Shown here in pieces: positions 1 to 6,934 of a stretch of DNA of 64,000 bases. Under the pieces are notes generated by a model. It was not told where the DNA came from. It did no database searches and saw nothing but the letters and a program-made list of their open reading frames with translations. The translations under genes and the position numbers were made by a program. Origin of the DNA: Polynucleobacter sp. UB-Piko-W3 (lineage in GTDB: Bacteria; Pseudomonadota; Gammaproteobacteria; Burkholderiales; Burkholderiaceae); NCBI RefSeq assembly GCF_018881635.1, contig NZ_JACVPY010000002.1:401374-465373 (forward strand). Reading direction: 5' to 3'. How positions within the stretch are numbered: the stretch's first letter is position 1; each line of letters begins with the position of its first letter.

Positions 1-1
1 C

Positions 2-553
2 CCGGGAGTGGGCCCCAAGTCTGCTCAGCGGATGGCATTCTATCTTTTGCAGCATGATCGTAATGGCGCGGCAGTACTTGCACAGTCCCTAGGTGAGGCA
101 GTGCAAACGGTGGGTCACTGCACTCGCTGTAATACATTCTCAGAAACTCAAATCTGTATCACCTGTGCAGATGAGCGCCGCGATCCATCCTTGTTATGCA
201 TTGTAGAAACACCTGCCGACCAAGTGATGGTGGAGCAGACCCTAAGTTTCAAAGGGAATTACTTTGTGTTGATGGGCCGCCTTTCGCCACTCGATGGCAT
301 GGGCCCTAATGAAATTCATTTTGATCGCTTACTTACCCGTATTGAAAATCCAGATACGAACGTGCCCATTCGGGAAGTAGTGCTAGCGACAAACTTCACT
401 AGTGAAGGTGAGGCTACTGCACATTACATTGGTGAAGTGCTCAAAGCCAAAGGCATCAAAGTCACGCGTATTGCTAGAGGTATTCCAGTAGGCGGGGAGT
501 TAGAGTACGTTGATGCAGGCACATTAGCTAGAGCTTTGATGGATCGCCGCTAG
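2..553 (+). CDS. recR: Recombination mediator RecR, 5' end cut by the window
   Basis: RecR works with RecF and RecO to load RecA at single-stranded gaps. The reading frame is open from base 2, where it encodes P-G-V-G-P-K-S, the end of the N-terminal helix-hairpin-helix, so about 20 residues are missing to the left. The GTG at base 8 is an internal valine codon, not a start. Next comes the zinc finger (CTRC, then CITC about a dozen residues later) and the Toprim domain, beginning at LCIVET with its conserved glutamate. The C-terminus is intact (ALMDRR, stop 551-553). A strong hairpin terminator follows. The last 53 bases recur in diverged form at 1172-1224. Identification is secure. Confidence 0.95.
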   Translation, partial: PGVGPKSAQRMAFYLLQHDRNGAAVLAQSLGEAVQTVGHCTRCNTFSETQICITCADERRDPSLLCIVETPADQVMVEQTLSFKGNYFVLMGRLSPLDGMGPNEIHFDRLLTRIENPDTNVPIREVVLATNFTSEGEATAHYIGEVLKAKGIKVTRIARGIPVGGELEYVDAGTLARALMDRR

Positions 554-581
554 CCTTTAATTGCTATTTCCTCTACATATC

Positions 582-606
582 AAAAGGTTGCAAATTGCAA
601 CCTTTT
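582..606 (+). terminator. Rho-independent terminator after recR
   Basis: Perfect 12-bp inverted repeat AAAAGGTTGCAA / TTGCAACCTTTT around a single central A. The stem ends in TTTT followed by GTGTT. It separates recR from the toxin-antitoxin pair. The A-run on the left arm would also let it work on the opposite strand. Confidence 0.8.
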
Positions 607-613
607 GTGTTAA

Positions 614-625
614 ATTGGATCCAAT
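614..625. promoter_or_regulatory. Palindrome ATTGGATCCAAT, candidate antitoxin operator
   Basis: A 12-bp perfect palindrome ends 8 bases before the ribosome binding site GGAGG (634-638) of the antitoxin gene. A loose promoter, TTGCAA (588-593), 17 bases, TAAATT (611-616), would overlap it. Type II toxin-antitoxin modules usually repress themselves through such a site, so an operator role is a reasonable inference. No binding data. Confidence 0.4.
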
Positions 626-643
626 ATTTAATTGGAGGTATCT

Positions 644-862
644 ATGGCCATAGCTATCAAGTTATCGGGTCTTTTAGTAGAGGATGCAAAGCCTTATGCA
701 CAGGCAATGCATCGCTCTGTTCCTAAGCAAATTGAATATTGGGCTCGATTGGGCAAAGTCGCAGAGGAGAATCCCGACCTACCGATTAAAATGCTTCAGG
801 ATATGCTGGTCAGTATTGAAGAGGTGAAGGCTGGTAATCTGAATCCGTATAAATTCGGATGA
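644..862 (+). CDS. ParD-like antitoxin of a type II toxin-antitoxin system
   Basis: A 72-residue protein resembling the ParD-like antitoxin family. The N-terminus (AIAIKLSGLLVEDAK) looks like a ribbon-helix-helix DNA-binding segment, followed by RSVPKQIEYWARLG, typical of this family. The C-terminal part would wrap the toxin. I place the start at ATG 644, 5 bases after GGAGG. The TTG 12 bases upstream lies next to that site and is unlikely. The stop overlaps the toxin start as ATGA (859-862), which implies translational coupling. A perfect palindrome lies just upstream. The family call rests on motif memory only. Confidence 0.8.
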   Translation: MAIAIKLSGLLVEDAKPYAQAMHRSVPKQIEYWARLGKVAEENPDLPIKMLQDMLVSIEEVKAGNLNPYKFG

Positions 863-1131
863 TCGTATCCACCACTCCTAGATTTGATAGGGCAATTAAG
901 AAAATATCACCCGCTGAGAAAAAGACCCTTGATGGTGCGATTAAGAGCATCATCGCTGAGCCATTCAAAGGAGAAACTAAAAAAGGCGACTTATCGGGGA
1001 TTCAAGTAATTAAATTTAGGCATCTTAAGCAGCAGATGTTATTAGCTTATTCGGTAAGCCTTGACGGCACTCAATTGGCGCTTATGGGTTATGGGGTTCA
1101 CGAAAACTTCTATCGCGATTTGAAGCGTTAG
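859..1131 (+). CDS. RelE/ParE-family toxin
   Basis: A 90-residue basic protein. The pattern is that of RelE/ParE-fold toxins: an N-terminal strand (TTPRFDRAIKKIS), a charged helix with the KK-x-LD pattern, then a sheet (QVIKFRH, QQMLLAYSV, QLALMGYGV). The C-terminus HENFYRDLKR is characteristic of a subgroup annotated as RelE/ParE toxins. Whether it cleaves mRNA (RelE) or poisons gyrase (ParE) cannot be told from sequence. The start ATG overlaps the antitoxin stop. The pair sits between recR and a second recR 3' end, which suggests a mobile or recombination-borne cassette. Confidence 0.8.
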   Translation: MIVSTTPRFDRAIKKISPAEKKTLDGAIKSIIAEPFKGETKKGDLSGIQVIKFRHLKQQMLLAYSVSLDGTQLALMGYGVHENFYRDLKR

Positions 1132-1171
1132 AGCTTAAAACCATGATTATCGATAGTGATTTATCGTCCAT

Positions 1172-1224
1172 TAAAGTATGTCGATGCAGGTACTTTGGCT
1201 CGAGCTTTGATGGATCACCGCTAG
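1172..1224 (+). pseudogene. Second, diverged copy of the recR 3' end
   Basis: Bases 1172-1224 align without gaps to 501-553, the last 53 bases of recR, with 8 mismatches. The encoded tail is [16 protein letters not shown] followed by TAG, against [16 protein letters not shown] in recR. Most differences are silent. No upstream recR sequence is present, so the fragment is not expressed as RecR. It and the intact 3' end form an imperfect direct repeat around the toxin-antitoxin pair. Silent divergence points to a recR allele from another strain rather than a recent local duplication. Confidence 0.85.
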
Positions 1225-1280
1225 TCCATACAAGTTCGAAGCTTTAAGCTCTCTCTGCCCGATTTCCTCCACTTATAGGG

Positions 1281-1343
1281 GAACTACTTAAATACCTACT
1301 TGAATAGATGAGATAGAGTGAACCCATTATAAGAAAGTAGTTC
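1281..1343. repeat. 9-bp inverted repeat pair upstream of the DUF6282 gene
   Basis: GAACTACTT (1281-1289) and AAGTAGTTC (1335-1343) are exact reverse complements 45 bases apart. The right arm ends 17 bases before the ATG at 1361. Between the arms lies a possible -10 (TATAAG, 1328-1333) without a well-placed -35. This could be a pair of operator half-sites or a 5'-UTR stem. Function unknown. Confidence 0.35.
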
Positions 1344-1360
1344 AATCAGGGAGATGAATC

Positions 1361-2344
1361 ATGGGTAAATTTCAATCAAGCAAAATTTTGGTAGCTAGCT
1401 TAATGAGTGCTGGCTTCATATTGACTTCCAATATTACCCAGGCACAAGTAGGTTTTCCGCCACCACCACCTAAAGTGAGTCCTGCAGCTGGCGTGATTGA
1501 TATGCACGTTCACCCAGATCCCGATGTTTTTGGCCGATCCTTAACCGATTACGAATTAGCGACTATTGCTCGTCGTAAAGGGATGCGCGGTATTGTGATT
1601 AAAAACCATGTGATCACGACGAATGCTCGAGCCGCTTTAGTGATGCAGCAAGTCCCTGGTATTGAAGTATGGGGCGGTATTGTGCTGAATAAGTCCGTAG
1701 GTGGTGTAAATCCTGCAGCTGTAGAGTGGATGCATCGCATGTCTGGTGGCCGCGGAAAAGTAGTTTGGTTGCCGACTTTTGATTCGGATATGCATGTCAA
1801 GACTTTAGTAGATAAAAATCAATCAGGCATTGTGGTTGCGCCAAATGGTCAAGTCACACCAGAGTTGGAGCAGGTTCTAAAGATCATTGCTCGCGAAGAT
1901 TTGATTCTAGCTACCGGCCATATTTCTGCGGATGAAGTGGTTACGGTCGTCAAGCGCGCAAAAGAATTAGGCGTGAAAAATATTTTGATCACGCATGGTC
2001 TTACCAATATCCCAGGACTTTCTTGGGAGCAAGCAAAGCAAGTTACTTCGATGGGTGCATACATTGAAATTTGCTATTTGCAATTTATGACTGGTCCTAC
2101 AGCGCAGTACAAATGGATGACCCATTGGGAGAAGGTGGATGCAACCGTGGTTGCTAAAGCAGTTAAGGAAATTGGCGCAGACCATTTAGTGCTTTCAACC
2201 GATTTGGGTCAACAAGGCATGATGACTCCACCAGATGGCGTTGAGAATCAAATCGCAGCGGTTAAGGCAGCGGGCGTATCGCAAGCTGATATCGATAAGA
2301 TGATGAAAAAGAACCCAGCCAAACTGTTGGGTCTAAAAGACTAA
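1361..2344 (+). CDS. Secreted DUF6282 metal-dependent hydrolase-like protein
   Basis: 327 residues. A signal peptide (hydrophobic stretch about residues 8-24, cleavage after TQA at about 28) is followed by a proline-rich linker, so export to the periplasm is likely. The mature part resembles DUF6282, related to amidohydrolase/PHP hydrolases. It has MHVHPDP near residue 50 as a likely metal site, then ATGHIS and LITHGL, each placing a histidine at a strand end, and a late STDLGQ aspartate. This is the usual order of a TIM-barrel hydrolase, but the substrate is unknown. The start is supported by AGGGAG (1348-1353). It is followed by an OprB-type porin on the same strand, and joint use on a small substrate is only a guess. 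Confidence 0.7.
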   Translation: MGKFQSSKILVASLMSAGFILTSNITQAQVGFPPPPPKVSPAAGVIDMHVHPDPDVFGRSLTDYELATIARRKGMRGIVIKNHVITTNARAALVMQQVPGIEVWGGIVLNKSVGGVNPAAVEWMHRMSGGRGKVVWLPTFDSDMHVKTLVDKNQSGIVVAPNGQVTPELEQVLKIIAREDLILATGHISADEVVTVVKRAKELGVKNILITHGLTNIPGLSWEQAKQVTSMGAYIEICYLQFMTGPTAQYKWMTHWEKVDATVVAKAVKEIGADHLVLSTDLGQQGMMTPPDGVENQIAAVKAAGVSQADIDKMMKKNPAKLLGLKD

Positions 2345-2345
2345 G

Positions 2346-2376
2346 ACGCATTTCTTCGCAGGGCTATTGCGTTTTT
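2346..2376 (+). terminator. Weak possible terminator after the DUF6282 gene
   Basis: ACGCA (2346-2350) can pair with TGCGT (2368-2372), and nested CGCA (2357-2360) with TGCG (2368-2371), followed by a run of T. The stem is short. It lies right after the stop codon. Confidence 0.35.
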
Positions 2377-2403
2377 GTCATTCCCTCGACATAAAGACTA
2401 GGT

Positions 2404-2429
2404 AAATTTCCCCTTTTTGGGGATAATTT
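2404..2429. other. Near-perfect hairpin between the DUF6282 and porin genes
   Basis: AAATTTCCCC, a TTTTT loop, and GGGGATAATTT form a stem with a single bulged base. No T-run follows on the plus strand. It could be a leader hairpin of the porin mRNA or part of termination. The rest of 2345-2533 shows nothing further I can support. Confidence 0.4.
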
Positions 2430-2533
2430 GGTCTGCACCACCCTTGGGCTTCAATCTCAAGCTGTGTTTGCCTAGTTTTTCCTATCGGCATGTTGCTATT
2501 GCATTGCACTGGCATCCCAATTAGAAATTGTGA

Positions 2534-3949
2534 ATGACCCGCAAGTTTTATATCCTCCTCCTGCTGAGCATTATTTGCACTTTTCTGGGTGCCTCTGCAT
2601 TTGCGCAAAGGGCAGGGTCCGGTGCCGACCAAATTGCGAGCTTTGCATCACCGATTGAGAATTTGCCTACTGAAGGTGAATTGTTTGGTTTACCAGTAAA
2701 CGTACATGGCCAAACGACTTATATCAACCAGCGCTATAACAATTTCACCTCTAGCTATTCAGGGATGAATAGCCTGGCTGCTCAAAAAGCCATGAGCTAT
2801 ACCTGGTCAGGAACATTATTCTTTGGCGCTCGGGTTGCTCCAGATACTGACGTGTATTTCAATCCCGAGGTGATTTCCGGCGTTGCATTTTCGGGTCTAA
2901 CTGGTTTGGGTGGTTTCTCAAATGGCGAGGGCAGTAAGGCTGTTGGAACGCAAGCAAAGTTTTACTCTGCCAGAGCATTTATGCGACACACGATCAATCA
3001 AGAGGGCGATAAAGTTGTTCTCGAGAATGAGGCCAATCAAATTACGCAAACGGTGAGTAGTAATCGCGTGGTAGTGACAGCTGGCCAGTTTTCTACTTTA
3101 GATATTTTCGATGACAGCCGTTATGCAAAAGACCCCCGTGTCCAGTTCATGAACTGGGGCAATATGACTTACTTGGCTTATGACTATGCCGCTGACGCAC
3201 GCGGCTACAGTACTGGCCTCGCAGGCGAATGGTACCTTGACCATTGGGTGCTGCGTGCCTCTCGTATGCTGGCTCCAAAGAATCCGAATGGCCGTGACTT
3301 GAACTGGCAAATTTTTAATACCTATGGCGATCAATTTGAGATTGAGCGCCAACATCATATTGGCAAGCTTCCTGGCAAAGTGAGTGTGCTCGCTTATCGC
3401 AACAAAATGATCTTGGCTCGTTTTTCTGATGCAACCAATTATGTGCTCACCAATAATGCACAAGGTACTCAAGCAATCAATAATGTTCGCACTAATTACC
3501 AGTACAAAACAGGTGTGGGTGTTCATGGGGAGCAGGCCTTAACTCATGACCTCGGAATCTATGCTCGTGCATTTACCTCAGATGGGCGCACTGAAACAAT
3601 GTCTTTCACAGAGGCTGATAACTCAATCTCTGTTGGCATGGGTATGAATGGCACAAGTTGGGCGCGTCCACATGACAGTATTGGCATCTCGATGATGCAA
3701 AATGGCTTATCCAGCTATCGCCGTTCATACTTACAAGCTGGTGGCGTGTCTTACTTTATTGGCGACTATGCTGGTCCTGGCCAGACAATTTCTTATCGTC
3801 CTGAGCGGGTAGGCGAGGTCTATTACAACGCTAACGTGGTTAAGAATGTCCTTGCAGGATTGAACTTTCAGCACATTAATAATCCTGCTTACAACGCAGC
3901 CCGCGGTCCAGTGAACATCGTGTCTTTCAGGATTCATGCCGAGTTTTAA
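2534..3949 (+). CDS. OprB-family outer-membrane porin
   Basis: 471 residues with a clear signal peptide (MTRKFYILLLL..., cleavage after AFA near residue 24). The rest is rich in alternating aromatic and polar strands. It has the N-terminal GQTTYINQRYNNF, the YSARAFMRHTIN segment and the VTAGQFSTLDIFDDSRYAKDPR motif typical of carbohydrate-selective OprB porins. It ends in phenylalanine, the usual signal for outer-membrane assembly. Known members pass sugars or other small solutes; the substrate here is unknown. No strong ribosome binding site precedes ATG 2534. It lies just upstream of an efflux operon but probably is not part of it, because 186 bases with a promoter candidate intervene. Confidence 0.8.
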   Translation: MTRKFYILLLLSIICTFLGASAFAQRAGSGADQIASFASPIENLPTEGELFGLPVNVHGQTTYINQRYNNFTSSYSGMNSLAAQKAMSYTWSGTLFFGARVAPDTDVYFNPEVISGVAFSGLTGLGGFSNGEGSKAVGTQAKFYSARAFMRHTINQEGDKVVLENEANQITQTVSSNRVVVTAGQFSTLDIFDDSRYAKDPRVQFMNWGNMTYLAYDYAADARGYSTGLAGEWYLDHWVLRASRMLAPKNPNGRDLNWQIFNTYGDQFEIERQHHIGKLPGKVSVLAYRNKMILARFSDATNYVLTNNAQGTQAINNVRTNYQYKTGVGVHGEQALTHDLGIYARAFTSDGRTETMSFTEADNSISVGMGMNGTSWARPHDSIGISMMQNGLSSYRRSYLQAGGVSYFIGDYAGPGQTISYRPERVGEVYYNANVVKNVLAGLNFQHINNPAYNAARGPVNIVSFRIHAEF

Positions 3950-4013
3950 AGGCTCAAGAGGCGCAGTACTTCATTATTATCTTTAGAATCAATAAGATAG
4001 AGATTGTCAATAA

Positions 4014-4042
4014 TTAGACTTTTGACTTTTGTCACCTATAAT
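4014..4042 (+). promoter_or_regulatory. Promoter candidate for the efflux operon
   Basis: A perfect -10 TATAAT (4037-4042) lies 17 bases after TTAGAC (4014-4019). Downstream, CCCCTG (4052-4057) and CAGGGG (4089-4094) could form a long-loop leader hairpin before the first efflux gene. The -35 match is weak. Confidence 0.5.
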
Positions 4043-4135
4043 CGATAAAACCCCCTGAAACGGGTATTTGTAATATCTAAATCTGCATCAGGGGCTATAA
4101 AAATAGCATTTTATTGATTTAGAGGGCAGCCGCAT

Positions 4136-5653
4136 TTGTTGATTCACGGCAAACGTAAAACGAGCGTAGTCAAGCTACTTAAAAGCATTGCACCATATGC
4201 AATGGCTACTTTTGCTATTTCGGCGTTTGCACAAGGATCTGGTAGCGGCACTCCTGCAAGTGTCACGGTGCAATCGGGCGACTCCTCCTTAGCATCGCCA
4301 CCATCGATTGGGGCGCAGCTGAGGGCTCAAGACCAAAGCACAAAAGCTGCTGAATTATTTGCTCCGGTTACTAAAGAAAATACTCCGAAGATCTATGTCA
4401 AAAGTGCGCCATCAGGCCCAACAGAGATGGATTTGCGTCAGCTATGGAATGAGCTCAAGATCAACAATCCGCAACTATCTTCTTTGCGCGAGTCCTATCT
4501 GTCTGCTAAGGCAACCGTTCCACAAATTGCAGCACCTGCAAATCCTCAAGTAGGTTTGGTGTGGTCTGGTATGCCAGCGAATTCACCATTTGCCTTAGGT
4601 GCTGCAAATGCGCCATCAGCAGCCAACCCTAATGGCATTAGTAGCAACAACTCGATTTCTGTAGCGCAGCCTTTTCAGTTCCCTGGGAAGAAGAGTTTGG
4701 CAGCAGACATTGCTGATACCAATGCAGAAGCTCTCTTAGCTAGCTCTGAATCAACCTATTTGCAATTGGGTGCACAGCTCTCAACTCTGTACTACGGGGC
4801 ACTAGCCGCTCAGAAGCAGTTACAGGTCTTAAAAGAGACGGTTGTACGCTTAGAGATGGTAAAGAATGTTGCTAAAGCGCGTTACTCCAATAATGCTGCA
4901 GCCTATGTTGAGTTTCTGAATGCGCAAGTCGCACAAAGCGCTGCCCAAGCCGACCAATTCAATGTCGAGCGTCAACTCCAAGTCGCTCTCAACAACATCA
5001 ATACTCTAGTGGGCCGTCACTCACGCGAAAAATTAGTATTGCGTGGAGATGTGCGCCGTGCCATGAGTGTTGTGCCGACCTTGCTTGAGTTAGAGGATTA
5101 TGCTGAGTCGAGTCATCCCGCCTTAAAGAGTTCAGCTTTGCAATTAGATGCCGCACGCAAAGGTGTGACCCTAGCTAAAAAAGCATACCTACCAGATTTT
5201 CAGGTGATTGGTTCTTCTTATACGCCGCGCGGACCGTTTGCATCTAACAATGGCACGATGTTTTATCAGTTTGAGTTGGATCTGATTATTCCGCTGTATT
5301 TCTTTACTAAGGAAAAGTATGGGGTAGAGCAGGCACAGCGCAATCAAGCCGCTGCTGAGGCGGGCAATATTTCGAATCGCCAGCAAATTGTGTTGGCCGT
5401 CAACACCGCTTATGCAACTTATGAGCAAGCCAAGTCCCAAACCCAGTTTCTGAGAGATCGCCAAGTCCCGCAAGCTGACGCTGCCTATAAGGTAGGTCTG
5501 ACCCAGTATTCTAATAATGGCCAGGGATTTAATGATTTATTGACTGCGCAAACTCAATTGCGTAACTTAGAGATTGCATTGGCGCAAGCAGAGAGTAATC
5601 TATTGCAAGCGCAAGCAGTATTAATGGTTTCTGCAGGCAAAGAGCCTTTTTAA
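4136..5653 (+). CDS. TolC/CzcC-type outer-membrane efflux protein
   Basis: 505 residues. The outer-membrane channel of a tripartite RND pump, spanning the outer membrane and periplasm. A basic start, a hydrophobic segment and AISAFAQ suggest a signal peptide ending near residue 33. About 70 low-complexity residues follow, then the duplicated OEP repeat: long helices with N-PQLSSLRESYLSAK, AQPFQFPGKK and, in the second half, ALKSSALQLDAARK and VGLTQYSNNGQGFNDLL. The start is TTG at 4136, 9 bases after AGAGGG; a second TTG follows at once. No ATG fits. It leads a three-gene operon with the adaptor 9 bases downstream. Confidence 0.85.
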   Translation: MLIHGKRKTSVVKLLKSIAPYAMATFAISAFAQGSGSGTPASVTVQSGDSSLASPPSIGAQLRAQDQSTKAAELFAPVTKENTPKIYVKSAPSGPTEMDLRQLWNELKINNPQLSSLRESYLSAKATVPQIAAPANPQVGLVWSGMPANSPFALGAANAPSAANPNGISSNNSISVAQPFQFPGKKSLAADIADTNAEALLASSESTYLQLGAQLSTLYYGALAAQKQLQVLKETVVRLEMVKNVAKARYSNNAAAYVEFLNAQVAQSAAQADQFNVERQLQVALNNINTLVGRHSREKLVLRGDVRRAMSVVPTLLELEDYAESSHPALKSSALQLDAARKGVTLAKKAYLPDFQVIGSSYTPRGPFASNNGTMFYQFELDLIIPLYFFTKEKYGVEQAQRNQAAAEAGNISNRQQIVLAVNTAYATYEQAKSQTQFLRDRQVPQADAAYKVGLTQYSNNGQGFNDLLTAQTQLRNLEIALAQAESNLLQAQAVLMVSAGKEPF

Positions 5654-5662
5654 GGAGTAGTT

Positions 5663-6934
5663 TTGATCGATAAATTGATTTCGTTTCTAAAGCGTTTGTC
5701 TGAAAAGGCAAAGCCACTTTTGCATAAGGGCGCTGATCATGGTACTCATCATGCAAAAACTGCTGCTGCAAGCTTAGCAGGCTTATATTGGAATCTCTCT
5801 CCAGCGAATCGATACCGCGTTCGCTTAGCTGCTTTTGCTTTCGCAATTTTGTCTTTAGGTATTGTGGTGGGTCGCATCACCAATGTGGATCGCGCAGTCA
5901 AAATTGAAAGCTCTGGTAAGAACCTGAAGGTAGAAACCAGTGGCATCTTAGAGTTGAAGTTACCTGGCGTCAAACTCAATCCTGAGATTTATACATTTCA
6001 GTTGGCAGAAAAAATTCCAGTACCAGTGAATATTAAAGTGCCAGGCCGTTTAGCATTTAATGCAGAAAAATCAAAAGTAATCTCAGCGCGTGCTCCAGGT
6101 AGGGTAGAGCGTATTTATGCTTTTGATGGTGCCCAAGTCGATGTTGGTTCGCCAATCGTAGAGCTCTATAGCCCAGACTTTCTTTCTGCTCAGCAAGAAT
6201 ATTTGCTCTCTTCTAAAACTGCCAAGGTGTTAGGGGGCAATAAAACAATTAGTGATTTACTCGGTGATGCGCTCATTACTCAGCAAGCCGCCGCTAATCG
6301 CATGAGAAATCTGGGTGCTAGCGAAGGCGATATTAAGGGCATTGAAGCCACCGGTAAGACTACTAGTAATTTAGTGATGCGTTCGCCCTTGAAGGGTGTA
6401 GTAGTGAAGCGCAATGTTGAGCCTGGTACTGCGGTTAATGCTGGCGATGTGATTACTACCTTGGCTGATCCTCAACATCTCTGGTTTTTGGGTAACGTAT
6501 TTGAGCAAGACTTCAGAATGATTAAGCAGGGCCAGAAAATGGTTTTACGCCTTGAGGCATATCCCGAGAAAGAGTTTGTCGCTTATGCCAATTACATATC
6601 GCCAACTGTTGATCCGCAAACCCGTGCTTTACTCATTCGTGCTGATGTAGAAAACATCGATGGTTTATTACGCCCCGATATGTATGCTTCGGGCTTACTG
6701 ACTACGGGTATGTCAGATGCGGTTGTAGTGCCTCAGACAGCCATTGTCCGGATTCGTGAGAACCGCTTTGCCATTGTTAAGGTTGGAGATGAAACCTTCC
6801 GGCGTTTGCCAGTGAAGGGTTACGATCTCAATAGTAAGACTTTTGCGATTACCGAGGGTGTTGAACCTGGATGGAAGGTGCTAATAGAAGGCGCTGTCTT
6901 GTTAAATGACCGCTTTGCTAAGCAGGAGGACTAA
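5663..6934 (+). CDS. RND efflux periplasmic adaptor (HlyD/CusB type)
   Basis: 423 residues. The membrane-fusion subunit that joins the inner-membrane pump to the outer-membrane channel. There is an unusual 45-residue basic, histidine-containing N-terminal extension, then one membrane segment (about residues 50-70). After this come the barrel-sandwich lipoyl domain (VISARAPGRVERIYAFDGAQVDVGSPI split across about 130-160), a helical hairpin (SAQQEYLLSS) and the beta-barrel domain (LWFLGNVFEQD). The start is TTG 5663, 5 bases after AAGGAG; no better ATG exists. It abuts the pump gene, whose TTG follows its TAA directly. No metal-binding N-terminal motif of the CusB methionine type was recognised. 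Confidence 0.85.
   Translation: MIDKLISFLKRLSEKAKPLLHKGADHGTHHAKTAAASLAGLYWNLSPANRYRVRLAAFAFAILSLGIVVGRITNVDRAVKIESSGKNLKVETSGILELKLPGVKLNPEIYTFQLAEKIPVPVNIKVPGRLAFNAEKSKVISARAPGRVERIYAFDGAQVDVGSPIVELYSPDFLSAQQEYLLSSKTAKVLGGNKTISDLLGDALITQQAAANRMRNLGASEGDIKGIEATGKTTSNLVMRSPLKGVVVKRNVEPGTAVNAGDVITTLADPQHLWFLGNVFEQDFRMIKQGQKMVLRLEAYPEKEFVAYANYISPTVDPQTRALLIRADVENIDGLLRPDMYASGLLTTGMSDAVVVPQTAIVRIRENRFAIVKVGDETFRRLPVKGYDLNSKTFAITEGVEPGWKVLIEGAVLLNDRFAKQED

Noticed and set aside
8..10. GTG at base 8 as the start of recR
   Set aside because: The frame is open to the window edge and encodes conserved RecR residues before it.
3098..3526. 142-codon minus-strand open frame inside the porin gene
   Set aside because: Composition of a shadow frame; the plus-strand porin has signal peptide and family motifs throughout.
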